A stretch of DNA of 64,000 nucleotides from Rhinopomastus cyanomelas (Eukaryota > Chordata > Aves > Bucerotiformes > Rhinopomastidae): positions 62,001 to 126,000 of the forward strand of contig VXBP01010393.1 in NCBI GenBank assembly GCA_013400115.1. The letters are read 5' to 3'. How positions within the stretch are numbered: position 1 is the first letter of the stretch; each line of letters begins with the position of its first letter. Positions 9,571 to 20,479 of this stretch are shown one piece after another. The notes beneath the pieces were generated by a model that was not told the DNA's origin, ran no database searches, and saw only the letters and a list, made by a program, of their open reading frames with translations. A program made the translations under genes and the position numbers.

Positions 9571-10281
9571 CCCTCGGGAGTTTCTTAATCGCCATGAACC
9601 CGCAACCTTCGGTGCCAGCTGCAGGTCCCAAAGGTGCGGGCCTGTGGCTCTGCCCTCCTGGCAGCCGGCTCCATGCCCTGGGTTTGGCTGATGCTGCAGC
9701 ACAGGCAGCCTGCGGTGCCCGCTGTGTACAGGGGGCAGCAGAGCAGAGGGTCCTGGCTGCTGTGCTGAGCCCTCGATGCCCCCCATCCTGGGCAGCCTCT
9801 TCCCGTGGAGCTGCACCGAGGGGTTCAGCGCTTGGCATCGCCCCCAGACCTCCAGCAGCAGACCCCAGCCCCACAGAGGCTTTGCAGCAGTAACGGCACC
9901 AGCCGGGTGCCTGGAAATGCCAGCCGTGGGGAACGGTCGGCCTCTCTCACTGTGACCCCCTTCAGCTGCCCCCTCCCTGCCCTGCAGGGGCTTCACAAAC
10001 GCCTGGTGGGTCCCAGGGGGAAGGGGAAGTGGGTGGCAAAGGAGCGAGCTGGGAGCAGGAGCCCGGTGGTCTCCCACGGTCTGGGACCCATCTCCCTTTC
10101 GGAGAGCAGAGGGCCCCAGGGAGACTGCAGCTGGGTGCCCAGCATCTCCTTTCGGCTCTGCCAGGCGGGAGCAGGACCCTCCTGGGGCAGCCCCTGGGCA
10201 CAGGTCTGACCCCGCTGGGGCTGGCAACTGCCCTGTGTGGGACCATCTCGGTTCTGCGGGGCCAGCAAACGGCAAGCATGG

Positions 10282-11769
10282 CTACTGGGCTACTGTTTCC
10301 TCGAAATCAGAGAGCAGCCGCATCTGCTCTGCCTGCATGGAGTGTCTGCGGAGCAGCTTCCGCTTGGCCCGCGGGTCGCCCCGTCTGGGTGAGCCAGGAG
10401 CGACGGGCACCAGGGCCTTCGCGCCCACGGCCAGCGGGGACGGGGACTTGCCGCTGGAGCCAATGTCGGGGATGGGGGGGTTGGGGTTCACGTTCAGCGG
10501 GGGCAAGTATCCCGGCCTCATGTGGGAGATGTGGTCCAGCAGGAAGGTCCCGGACCCCCGACGCTCCAGCAGGCCGTGAGGGTGGTGCTGGGCGGTGCCA
10601 GGCGAAGGGATGGTGATGCCATCCAGGGCCTCCCGTGAGCCACCCAGCAAGGCCAGGTGGGACCCACTGAGCTTCCTGCGCTCCGGCGGCACCTTGCCGG
10701 GCTCGGGCAGCGGCAGGTCACTGTCGCAGTGCTCGGCACTCATCCTCCGCCAGCGCAGGCTGTCCGTGGCGGGGCTGGTGCCTCCGTCGGGCTCCTGGGG
10801 CACCGTGCTGTGCCGGGGCAGCCGCGGGGGGCCGGCCTGGCTCTTCTCGTAGGCGCCTTTCCTCGATGGCACCCTCAGAGCCTGCTCGTCCACCGGTGGG
10901 AAGAGAGGGGCGTCCTTGCTGCCGCGGGCCAGGGGACCCTTTCTGGAGAGCGAGAGGTCGCCCATGCCCACGAGGAGCTGCTCGTCCCCACAGCCCCACG
11001 TGTCTGCCAGGACCGAGGGTGCCACCAGACCCCAGGGCTCCGAGCGCAGCCGCTTCAGCTGGGGCAGCCGGGCTCTCCTGGCTCTGCGGCCTGGGGAGGG
11101 CGGCTCGGCGGCAGCTCTGGCACAGGGGCTGTCCGCGGGCTGTGGTGCCGAGGCGCCGCTCTCCTCCTCGCCGGGGGCAGGTGCTGCGACGGGAGGTTTC
11201 GGGTGGGTGCCAGGCGGTGCCACGGACCCCTCGGCGGGGACCCTCTCCTTGAACTCTAGCGAGGGGGCAACGTTCAGGTACTGCTTGGTGGCCTTGGCGC
11301 CTGACTTGTCCATGGTGATGATGATGACCTCCTTGCCCCGGGCCCTGCAGGCGTTCAGAAGGCGCTGCAGGACGTCCCTGTCGTCGGCGTTGATGGCATG
11401 GACCAGCGCGGAGGCCCCCGAGTGGTCCTCGAGGCTGGGGTCGGCACCGCTCTGCAGCAGCAGGGACACGACGTCCCCGCCGGCGCCGCGCAGGCAGGCG
11501 TGCATCAGCGCCGTCTTGCCGGACTTGTCCTGGATGTTGGGGTCGGCCCTGTTGTCCAGCAGGTACTTGACCATCCTGGCCTTGGTGATGCTCTGCTGGT
11601 CGACATGTGTGGTGATGCAGGCCACCATCAGGGCGGTCTCCCCTTTCTCGTTGCTCTCGTTGATGTATGCGCCCCCCTCCAGCAGCAGCCGGGTCAGCCG
11701 CAGCCGGCCCAGCCACACGGCCTTCAGCAGGGAGTTGCCCCCCAGCTCCAGCTCCGTCGCCACCTCCAT
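10282..11769 (-). CDS. ANKRD34C: ANKRD34C, ankyrin-repeat protein 34C
   Basis: A single uninterrupted coding exon of 495 residues. Four ankyrin repeats occupy about residues 11-150 (GNSLLKAVWLGRLRLTRLLL; GETALMVACITTH; SGKTALMHACLRG; SGASALVHAINADDRD), followed by the family segment GKEVIIITMDKSGAKATKQY. The rest is a low-complexity, Pro/Arg/Ser-rich tail that ends in a conserved basic and acidic stretch (RKLLRRHSMQAEQMRLLSDFEE). ANKRD34A/B/C share this plan; position between TMED3 and RASGRF1 selects 34C. The function is poorly known and expression in mammals is mainly neural. A good acceptor (CTCTGCAG, minus strand, AG at 11794-11793) lies 23 bp before the ATG, so at least one non-coding 5' exon is expected. 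No minus-strand AATAAA was seen nearby, so the 3' end is unresolved. Confidence 0.94.
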   Translation of the reverse strand: MEVATELELGGNSLLKAVWLGRLRLTRLLLEGGAYINESNEKGETALMVACITTHVDQQSITKARMVKYLLDNRADPNIQDKSGKTALMHACLRGAGGDVVSLLLQSGADPSLEDHSGASALVHAINADDRDVLQRLLNACRARGKEVIIITMDKSGAKATKQYLNVAPSLEFKERVPAEGSVAPPGTHPKPPVAAPAPGEEESGASAPQPADSPCARAAAEPPSPGRRARRARLPQLKRLRSEPWGLVAPSVLADTWGCGDEQLLVGMGDLSLSRKGPLARGSKDAPLFPPVDEQALRVPSRKGAYEKSQAGPPRLPRHSTVPQEPDGGTSPATDSLRWRRMSAEHCDSDLPLPEPGKVPPERRKLSGSHLALLGGSREALDGITIPSPGTAQHHPHGLLERRGSGTFLLDHISHMRPGYLPPLNVNPNPPIPDIGSSGKSPSPLAVGAKALVPVAPGSPRRGDPRAKRKLLRRHSMQAEQMRLLSDFEETVAQ

Positions 11770-11792
11770 GGTGCCCTGGGCCCAGGCGGCAG

Positions 11793-13300
11793 CTGCAGAG
11801 GGAACGGAGGAGCAGAGGTGAGGGTTGGCTCCTCAGCCCTGTCCTGGGGCTGGGGCTGGGGCTGGCACTGCTCTGCATCCTCCCCACACAGGAGCCCCCC
11901 AGAGCCACCTCCCTGCCCACCTGCAGGCTGCAGCCGCAGGGGTTTGCCCACAGCCCTGCATTGCCCTGACCGCCCCCACCTGTGTCCCCCACCCTCTGCC
12001 CCTGGGCTGGGGCTCCATTTAAACACCAGTCCAACACTCCCAATGCTTCTTTGAGCTGTGAAGGTGCCTGAAGCTCCATCCAGCCCTGTCCAGGCTTCCC
12101 TCAGCAGCACCTGGGACCTACCCCCTTGACTGGTGCCAGCAGGACCCATCACCCACTCAAACCTGCTGGTGGGGTCTTGTTCCCAGCCTGGCTGTGGGTG
12201 CCCTGCAGCTCCTCTCCTGCTGCTCAGCAGCTCTGCTCAGCTGGTGGGTCTGGGCTCATCTTGCCCTCCTCTGCTCTGGCTCTGCTCGCCCTGCCTGGAG
12301 GCAGCTGAGTGCCCCCAGACCCCCTGTCAGAGAGCTCCTGGTGCTGGTGTGGTTTCCACTGCGTCTTCTGGGGCCCTTGGGCTGTGCCGCTGCTGGGGAC
12401 GGCGTGGGCATCTCCTGCAGCCTCGTGGGCTGGAGGCACCGTCTGGGCTCCCTCGCTGCCGAGGGAAGGCAGAGCTGCTGCAGCCCCTGGGCACTAGGTA
12501 AGGGGAGCTGGGGAGCAGCTCCCGCTCAGGGCAGTGGCTGCAGCAGGATGGGACCCTGGGGACCAGCCGGCATCATCGCTGCTGCTGCCCCGGCTGTGGG
12601 AAGCAGAGCAAGGTAAGGTTCCCATCCTGCGCCGGTGCCCAGAGGGCTCACGGCCCCACAGCCCTGAGACCCCGGGGGGCTCTGTGGGTGAGGCAGGGGT
12701 GGCACTCGAGGGACCAGCAGATGGCCAGTGCCACGGGAACGGCGCAGACCCTCGCCCAGCCCAGGGCCATGCCCACCCCGTTGCCCTTTGCTGCTTGCCC
12801 GGTCTCCTCTGGCCAAGTCCAGCCCGGGGCCCCACAGACCCCTCCCACCAGCCCATGCCTAGTGGCCCCGGCAGCTCCGGCACGCGCTGGCACCAGGGGT
12901 ATCGCCTCCGGTCACCCCCTGTACAGGCAGGAGCGGGGTCCTGGTCCCCCCCAGAGCTCCTCAAGCTGCTCTCCCGAGGGCTGTCCGCGGGGTCCCTTCC
13001 CGCTGCCCGTCTCGGGGGTGGGAATGGGAACCCCGGGTAGAGACGCACCGACCCCTCCGCCGCGCCCGTTCCGCTACCTGGTCACTGCTGGCCGGAGCCC
13101 GCTGCGGGGCTACTCCGGTGCCCCGGCCCGCGTCGCCCCTTAAGTGCGGTCCGGGGGCTGCGTCACCAGCCGCTCCTGCCCGGTCTGGGGGGGCGGCGCG
13201 TCCGCCCCCAGGTGGGTGCTGGGAGCGGCGGGGTGGGGGGGCGAACGTGCGTGTGTGCGGGGGTGGGAGATGCGGGAGGCTCCGTGCCCACTTGTGCGGG
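11793..13300 (-). other. ANKRD34C 5' intron and candidate CpG-island promoter
   Basis: From the acceptor at 11793 the sequence is unremarkable until 12950-13300, which is CpG-rich. On the minus strand a donor-like CAG|GTAGCG at 13078/13077 could end a non-coding first exon of ANKRD34C. This exon assignment is tentative. Confidence 0.35.
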
Positions 13301-13370
13301 GGTGGCTTGGGGGGGGCTGTCTTAGCACACGTCGGGGGGGGGGGCGGTTTGCGGGTGGGAGGCGGTGTGT
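13200..13370 (+). other. G-rich, quadruplex-prone tract
   Basis: Many runs of four or more G occur, including a run of eleven G near 13335. The tract adjoins the putative ANKRD34C promoter. G-quadruplex formation is expected from composition but not shown. Confidence 0.4.
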
Positions 13371-16300
13371 CCACGCGTGTGCGAGGCATGATCCTGCCTG
13401 GGTGCTGTGCATGTGCCTCACCCGTGGGTGCGGTGGCTCCCCTCCCTTCCCTGTGTGTGCCCGTGGGTCCGTGTGGCCAGGCACAGGGGTGTGTGTGTTG
13501 GGCTGTGTTGGCAGTGCCCACTGTGGTGCCCATCACAGTGCCCAGGTGTCACTGCAAGAACCACCCCAGCAGCACATGGGCTCTGTACGTGGAGGGTTTC
13601 CACACCCAGTGGGACCCAGCCTGGAGCAGGGGGTTCTGCTGGAGGCCCCCGGGGGTCCTCCCCATTGTTAGTGACCCTGTGGTCTGTGGGCACGTCTGGG
13701 GAACTTGAGCGATGTCCCAGACCGGGGGGAAGGGTCACCCCCAACCCCAAGTGCTGCCCTCCAGGACCCAAAGCTCCCCCTGGGTGCTAGTGGGGATCAC
13801 TGGTACCAGCAACATTCTGTGGTCCCTGCACAGACCTCCTGGAGCCTCACTGGGGCAGAACCCTCCCCCCCACTGACCCAGTCCCATCCCATTCTGTGGC
13901 TTCTGGGCGGATGGGTCCTACAGGAGCAGTCCCAGCAGAAACCAGTCCCTGTGTGGGGAAATGGCCATCAGTGCCCAGTGAAGGCTGTCGCCCCATCTCA
14001 GAGTCCAGCTGAGCAGCAGTGCCAGGAGCTCTGCCTGTCAGAGCCCTCCCTGGCACTGGGGTAACTGGGAGATGTGGTTGCAAAGACATGGCCTGAAATG
14101 GCAGCGTCTGGGCTGAGGGAGAGAGAAGAGATCCCTCGGGCGCTCATCACCGCCATCGTCAGTGGCAGGCGGCGGAGCAGCTCTCCCTGCATGGCAGAGC
14201 TTTTGGGAAACCCTTGTGGCAGCTGCTCGGGGAGCTCCAGTAGCCAGAGGTGTCGCAGTGGCTCTTGGGATGGGCCACAGAAAGCTTGCAGCTGCATTTT
14301 CAGGCGCCCACAGGGCGAGCACAGGCTGCCCGGGAGCGAGGTGGGCACCTCAGCATCCCCGCGTGATGTGGATGTGCCGGGTGAGGGGGCTTCGAGGAAA
14401 ACCACCCACCTGGGAGCCCCACAGCACCTTCTCCAGGCTCCAGTTACCACCCCAGTCACTCTCTGCTCAACTCAGAGTGCTGGGGAGCACAGTGCCCATC
14501 TCGCTCTCCAGGAGTGACCGTCCCGGTGCCAGGCTCTGTCACTTGCTGCTGAGGTGGCTGTGGGGCTGCTCCTGGCTGGAGGGCAGAAGTGACCTCTGCT
14601 TGGGGGTGCTCAGTTCCAGCTTTGTTTTCCTGCTCCACCAGCCCAGCCTCATCAGCTGTCTGTGGGGCTGGAGGTGCTCTGGCTCCACTCCCAGCAGTGA
14701 GGGACAGGCAGTGCCAGCAACATGTCCCTGCACTGGCCCTGGCATGGGGGCACCCTAGGCCTGGGGTGGCTGTGGAGGGGTCTTGGCACTCGGGCAGAAG
14801 AAGCTCTTGCAGCCTTGTGCCAAGGGCTCCCCAGTTATCCTGGGGAGCAGGGACCTCTGAGGAGGGGGACAGGAGTGAAAACAGTCCCTGCCTGCTGGCC
14901 AGATCCTCACCTCCACCCCTGAACTGACTGTGCAGAGCCAACATGCTTCATCCTCCTCATCTTCCTCACTGGTGTCTGTGCCATCCCCGGGGGTGCCATG
15001 GCAACAGGGATGGCTGCGGCAGAGGAGCTGCAGCTCCGGTGTGAGGGCTCTGGGTCTGATCCTTGGTGCGGGAGCAGTGCCCTGGGCAGGCTGGGGGCTG
15101 CAGAGTGGGTGCACTCCCGCCAGTCTGGGGCAGGACTGGGATGGCAGCAGCTTTGTGGGTACCCAGGGTGCCACAGCTGTGACCCCAAAGAGAACAGCAG
15201 TGATGCCAAGTGGTCCATCGGGCTGCTCCAGCACAGTCTCCCTGCAGACAGGCTGTCGGGCGGCCCTTGGCTGCTCCTTACAGCTTCCTGGGGTTATAAG
15301 TGGTCTGGGCCAGCCCAGGGGCAGAGGGAGCTGCTCTCAGCTGCTCACTGGGACCAGAGAGAGCTGGTGTGGGGTCTGCAGGGGCTAGGGCTGTGGGTGC
15401 CAGCACAGGGGTGGCACAACTAAGGCTGCATGTGCTCGTGAGACTGCAGCAACCCATCCTCGGCTGCTCTGAGTCTGCTCTGCCTCCTGGCGAAGGGGCC
15501 TGTCCCCTGGCACCGCTGGCAGTGGGCAGCACGTGGGCACAGCCTGGGCTGCGCAGGGACCGTGTCCCCGGGGGCCATGGCGCTGGTTCTATTTTGGGAG
15601 CTCTGCAGAGCAGCTGCTGCTCATCCCTTGCGTGGGGATGGGGAGGTGGAGAGCCGGGCGCAGCCCTTCCTGCGGCTCATCCCCGTACAGGAGCTGTTTA
15701 TAGCCCCCTGGCAGGGGCAGAGGTGACGGGGCAGCTCTCAGCACTGGAGGTTTGTCCCCACAGACCTGCGGGGTTGCTTCTGCCTGGGGCTTTGACCCTG
15801 CTCTGTCCTGCTGGAGAAATTAAAGGAGCAGCAGCTGTCCCCGGCGTGATGGAGCTTCATCAGCTGCTGGCGGGCCCTGCTAGTGACAGCCCTGGCTCCG
15901 ACACCTGGTGCAGCCCTGCAGGGCTCTGCCAGGCTTTGCCGTGCTCCACATCCCCTCCTGTCCCCGGGCAGAGGGTCAGGGATGTTGCCCAGGCATGGCT
16001 GCACCTTGCCCAGGCAGGAGGGATGCAGCAGCTCGCCCTGGACCTGGGGGCATCTGGAGTGATGGAGCTGCTGGCTCTTGGCTCCCGTGACCTGTGGCAT
16101 TGCTGTGCAGGGCAGGGGAGCTGGCAGAGCTCTGCAGGGCTGGAGGGGTGTCTGGGGGGACAGGCACCTCCCTCCTGCTCCAGCACAGACCTTCAGAAAG
16201 CTGCTGCCCCTTGGTTTGTGAGCTGGGTGCAGCCTGGCAGAGGGGCTGGATCCTGCGCGGGTGCTCGCTCATCTGCAGCTCTGACCAGCCCCTGGAGCCC

Positions 16301-16470
16301 TCCCCAACATTCCCCTTCTTGCTTTTACAGGCCCGAGTCCCTCCTGCTGGGGAGCCAGGAGCAGTGGGGCTGGCTGGTTGATGGGCTGCAGGGACTCTGA
16401 CATGCTCCTGTCCCCCCCATCCACATCTCCCCATCTCTGCTGGACCCTTCCGTGTGCCCAGGTCAGGCTG
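13370..16470. other. Intergenic, no gene recognised
   Basis: Frames up to 366 codons are open here (for example 15300-16400), but they start at GTG, have random-looking Gly/Ala/Leu/Ser/Pro composition and overlap open frames on the other strand, as expected in GC-rich DNA. An RFX X-box-like sequence GGTGCCATGGCAAC lies at 14992-15005. Confidence 0.4.
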
Positions 16471-16477
16471 GGTTACC

Positions 16478-16600
16478 TTCAGGGATGGGCTGTCCTTAGG
16501 GTTGGGGTACCTCTGGGGATGGGGTATTTCCAGGGATGGGGCATCTCTAGGAGTGGGGTGTCTCCGGGGATGGGGTGTCTGTGGGACCGCTCTGTCCTCC
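16478..16600 (+). repeat. Minisatellite, about 24-bp unit
   Basis: Five or six diverged copies of GGGATGGGGTATCTCCAG-type units (GGGATGGGCTGTC, GGGATGGGGTATTTCC, GGGATGGGGCATCTC, GGGATGGGGTGTC). Confidence 0.6.
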
Positions 16601-16689
16601 CCAGGGGTGGGTGAATTGCAGCCTCGGCGGGGCAGTGCCCAGAATAGCGGCTGCTGCCCGTCGCGGTGCTGGGGTGGGTGGCGGTGGCT

Positions 16690-16785
16690 GATGTGGTGCT
16701 TCCGAAAGCGCTTCCGAAAGCGGCTGCATCAGGAGTGGGTCTGAGGTCTCTATAGCAACCGCGGGGTAAAAATAGTGCCGGGGAG
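16690..16785. promoter_or_regulatory. Candidate regulatory island
   Basis: A perfect 12-bp tandem duplication (CGCTTCCGAAAG twice, about 16698-16722) is followed within 60 bp by a TATAGCAACCGCGG RFX-like half-site and GTAAAAATAG, one mismatch from a MEF2 site. The motif density is the only evidence. Confidence 0.3.
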
Positions 16786-17375
16786 TTTGGGCGCTGTCAG
16801 GGAGGGCTCCTGGGGCGCTGGGTGTGGGGGGAGCCTCAGGTCACTGAGGGAGCTGCTGGGGGGCTTGGGAGGTGCCTCCTGCCCCACAGCACTGACCCCT
16901 GCCCAGCCCCACAGGCTCTAGTGGTGCTGGCTCCTGGCCGAAGGGGCAGCAAAGGGTGTTTGCAGATGAGGGGCTGCAGGTCAGCCCTGCCCAGGGTCTG
17001 GGTGCCAGCATTTGCTGCCCCACTGTGTGGGGGATGGAGCCTCCCAGAGCTCCAGCACCGGGCCCCAGTGGAGCCCCTGGAGATGGAGATTGCTGGGGTC
17101 TGAGGGACCTCAAGGGCAGGTAGCCCCTCTGATAGCCACTGACCCCATTCCCTGGCTACTGAGCCCGCAGGACCCGGCAGGATGGGGCTGAGCAGCTCCG
17201 GGGCTGCTGCTGTGCTGGGAGCAGGCTGGTGATTTGTGGGGATCAGGGCTGGGGAGCTCTGCAAGGATCAGTAAGTGAACCCCCGAGGGGCTTCCCCGGG
17301 GTGGCAGCGGGGGGAGCGCTCTGGGGACAGAGGCTGAAGCACCTCACCCGGAGCTTTGCCTGCCTGACCCTGCAG

Positions 17376-17469
17376 GGAAATGTGCCGTGGGGCTGGGGGC
17401 TCGCTGTGTGAGCTGCGGGGCGGCCGTGCCCGCGGGGCGCCTCTGCCGCACCTGCGGGGCTCTGTGCGG
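17376..17469 (+). other. Candidate exon encoding a zinc-ribbon-like motif
   Basis: The segment is flanked by a polypyrimidine/TGCAG acceptor and a GTGAGA donor. In one frame it encodes CVSCGAAVPAGRLCRTCG, a CxxCG...CxxCG zinc-ribbon pattern. I found no convincing coding exon before or after it: the preceding splice-like segment carries a stop in the required frame. It may be fortuitous. Confidence 0.2.
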
Positions 17470-18250
17470 GTGAGAAGGGGAGCCGGGTGCGGGAGGGAGC
17501 CCCGCACATTGCCGGCAGCGCGACCTGCTCCCCTGCTGTGTGGGTGGCCGGATCCTGGCACCGCGGCGCCCCTGCTTAGGGCCCGCTGCGGGGCATCGCC
17601 TGAGTGCGTGCTAGCAGAGACGGCAACATCAAGGGCACCCATTGGTGACCCTGGGGGTGGCATTGCCCCGTGACACAGAGACGTCAGCTGCAGGGCCCAG
17701 CCCATGGTGGGCACAGCAGGGGCTGCCATGGGGTTTCTTGTGCGTCTCGTGGCTGCAGGGTGCCCCCAGCCTGGTGCGGCTGGTGCAGCCATCCTCCTCC
17801 TCCCCACTCAGGGATGATCCCAGCCCTCCCCACACCAGTGGGGTCTTTCCACGGAGGGGGAACCCCGTCCTCTGGGGTGGCTGAAGGGTGCTGGGAAGCC
17901 TGCAGTGACCCGCTGTGAGGCTCCAGGTGCAAACCCTCTCCCCACACCAGTGCCCGCAGGCACCATCAGCAGTGCCGGGGCAGCTGCCCACCATCCTGAG
18001 CTGTGTGGCCCCCACTTGTACCCCACAGCAAGAGGCAGGAGGACATCATAGGGCATCACACTGGCCCGGCGCTGGCTCTGCTGCGCCTGCAGCCAGCAGC
18101 ACCTTCCCCGGTGCCCGGTGGGAGCAGCTGCAGAGTTCTGCCGAGCTGGCAGGGTGGCACCTGTGTGTTTCCCGTACTGTGCCAGGCCCCGGGCAGGCGC
18201 TGCGGGTGCTGTGCTGGAGGGCTGCGGCAATTCCAATATCCCTGTGCCGT

Positions 18251-18322
18251 GGAATTTCCGGAGCGGGCCGGGACTCTGCTCCGGCGTCCGCATGCAGGGC
18301 TCTCTCCCCGAGAGGAATTTCC
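18251..18322. promoter_or_regulatory. Pair of identical Rel/NF-kB-like sites
   Basis: GGAATTTCC occurs at 18251-18259 and again at 18314-18322, 63 bp apart. A related GGGGAATTC is found near 18460. There is no gene within 2 kb. Confidence 0.3.
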
Positions 18323-18399
18323 TACGTGTGGGTTTAATATCGGGGCTACGTGCTCGGGGCGCCAAGCGCTGCTGGCTCAGCCGGCGCCCTCGCTCCCCG

Positions 18400-20250
18400 T
18401 GCCCCGACGCCTCCTGTTCGTGGCTCCCTGCAGCCAGGGCTGGGCTCGGAGCCACTGCGGGGAATTCGGCTGCCTCAGTGGTTTTGCAGCCGGTGCTAAG
18501 CCGCCCCTTCACGGCTCAGCGCCCCTTGGTTTGGAGAGGGATCAGCTGAGGTCCCAACCCCGCGCTGAACCCCTCATGCAGAAGTGCCGTGAGAATGTCG
18601 ACGCCCGCCCAGGCCCCAACAGCTCCCGCATCTCCCCAAGGAGATCCCCACCCAGGCCTTGGCTGTGGGGTGCCCAGAGCGCCCCAGGTTTGCCCAGGGG
18701 ACCAGTTTGTGGCAGGATGCTAAGGAGGAACCTCCCCTCCTCCCAGGTTCATTTCTGGGGCTCCCTGCTCCTCCCCACTGCCCTGGATGCTGGGAAGAGC
18801 CCTGCCCTGCTGGGGAGCTGGAGGGGCTGTTGGCAGAGCTGGATCAGCCAGCCCCTCTTGCACCCCGATGGCTGGGGGTTCATCCTGGCACCCCCAAGAG
18901 CTCAGTGCCCACTGGTGCCACCCCTTTGGGGTGTCTGCCTGGTGCCGGCCCCACCAACACGGTGGGGGTGATGGAGCCAGTCCCAAATGGTGCTGGTCCC
19001 TAAGGACTCCGGGATTTGTGGGGAGGGGGGGCAGTGGTGGGGGCAGACAGCATCAGTGACGCCCTGATTCCGGCTGTGGTGGAGGTGCAGGGGCCCGGGG
19101 TGCCCCCGGTGCTCCCTAAAGAGCTGCAATGGGTGCTGCAGACCCTGCATGTGGCAGCACGGCCGTAAGAGGATGAGTCCAGGGTCCAAGAGCCCCGGGG
19201 GGGTGATGCATCCCCAACTCACTGAAGGGGCTGTGCCAGAGAGCGGGAGGGTCTGGGCCGGAGGTGCCTTGTTGTGGAGTCCACCCTGTTCCCCAGGCTG
19301 GCCGGTGCTGGTGGTGTCTCACAAGGTCCCTGTCCCAAAGTCTGTGCCTGGAGATTTGGGGGTGGGGGGAGGGTCCCAGGGACACCCAGGGACCCCCCTG
19401 AAGCCACGAGGAGCCACGGGCATCACTCCTTCCCCAACGTCTTGGTCCCCGTGGGGGTGGTGATGTATCTGGGACCCCCGTGGGTCACAGGGGCTGTCGG
19501 GGATGGTGTGGGGCCGGATGACACTGGTGAGCTGGCAGGGGGTGGGCAGCGGGTCACAGCCCTTCCCAGCACCCCAAAACTGTGCCTCTGGCCCTGGGGG
19601 AGGCTGGGCAGCCCCAGCTGGGTGGAACAACTGTGAGACGGGTGAAAAAGGGGAACCCTGGCAACTCGCCAGCAGCAGTCAGTGAGATGGAGGGACCCCC
19701 AACATCCCTGGGCTCGATGTGGACCATGCGTGCCCCAACAGCACCCCAAGAGCGGGGTTTGCCCAGCGAGTGCCCCCTTACCTGGCACCCTGGGCTGCTG
19801 CCCTCAGTCCCGACTCCGCTGCTCCTGCTCGCGCTGGGGTTTTGCTCTGTGGCCCCGTCGAGCATCGGCCAGCGGGCACCTTAACACAGGGCAAACGTTC
19901 GGAGGGAGCAGCTCTCGGGGCGGAGAGCCGCGCGGAGCCCGGCGCGGCTGGCGCACCCCCTTCTCACTGCCGGGGCTGCCCCTCGCTCCCGGCCCCCGGG
20001 GTTCGCTGCTCCCAGCCGGACGGGCAGGGGCTGGGACAGCGCCTCGGGGCCCCTGGGTGCTTCCAGGGCTGGTGAGAGCCGCTCCCCTTCCTGCAGGAGA
20101 CCCCGCTGCTGCCGGCGCTGGAAGAGAAGGATCCCCGCAACGGTGGCGCCCGGCGGCCCTCCGTGAGCACATGGGGCTTCCCTGGCCCTGGGGGCTGCCC
20201 TGCGGCCGCTCCTGTGCGGAGCCGGCACCTCCGGCGGGGCGAGCGCGGGT
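18400..20250. other. Intergenic flank 3' of miR-184, no gene recognised
   Basis: Long open frames occur on both strands but none resembles a known protein. Splice-like signals at 20098-20162 (CTTCCTGCAG acceptor, CC|GTGAGC donor) enclose an open stretch of 65 bp without recognisable domain. Confidence 0.35.
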
Positions 20251-20254
20251 GCAG

Positions 20255-20395
20255 CCCGGGAGAGCCCAGGAGAAGAGTCTGGACAAGCCTGGAAGAGCCG
20301 AGAGCCTAGGACAACGAGGAAGAGCCTGAAACAGCCCAGGAGAGCATGGAAGAGGCTGGGGCAGCCTGGGAGAGCCCAGGCGAGCGGCCGGCGCT
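20255..20395. repeat. Purine-biased degenerate repeat beside miR-184
   Basis: Diverged copies of GGAGAGCCCAGGAGA / GGAAGAGCC(T/G) units with about 10-25 bp spacing. The block ends 10 bp before the miR-184 hairpin, on its 3' side. Confidence 0.45.
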
Positions 20396-20404
20396 GGTGC
20401 CACC

Positions 20405-20478
20405 CGCATACCCTTATCAGTTCTCCGTCCAACAGTTACAGAGCAGAAGCTGGGCTGGAAAAGTGATAAGGAGATGCG
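20405..20478 (-). ncRNA. MIR184: miR-184 precursor hairpin
   Basis: The 22-nt mature miR-184-3p sequence is present without a mismatch on the minus strand at 20431-20410, with the seed GGACGGA read from complement 20430-20424. The 5' arm (CCTTATCACTTTTCCAGCCC on the minus strand) is the known miR-184-5p sequence. The arms pair as CCTTATCA with TGATAAGG, TTTTCC with GGAGAA, and CGCAT with ATGCG at the base. miR-184 is conserved from insects to vertebrates, is enriched in vertebrate lens, cornea and brain, and represses its targets in the cytoplasm through Argonaute. In human it also lies between ANKRD34C and RASGRF1 and on the ANKRD34C strand, as here. Its host transcript start is expected above 20480 and was not identified. 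Confidence 0.97.
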
Positions 20479-20479
20479 A

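Noticed and set aside
10718..12079. 453-codon minus-strand frame
   Set aside because: A shifted frame over the ANKRD34C coding exon; the ankyrin protein is in the other frame.
15300..16400. 366-codon plus-strand frame
   Set aside because: GTG start, random-like composition, stops only scarce because of GC content, no domain, opposed by open frames on the other strand.
18003..18971. 322-codon plus-strand frame
   Set aside because: No recognisable domain, GC-driven openness, crosses the Rel-motif island without splice or codon signature.
20098..20162. Possible exon between a CTTCCTGCAG acceptor and a GTGAGC donor
   Set aside because: Only 65 bp, no recognisable protein, no neighbouring exons; not enough to call.
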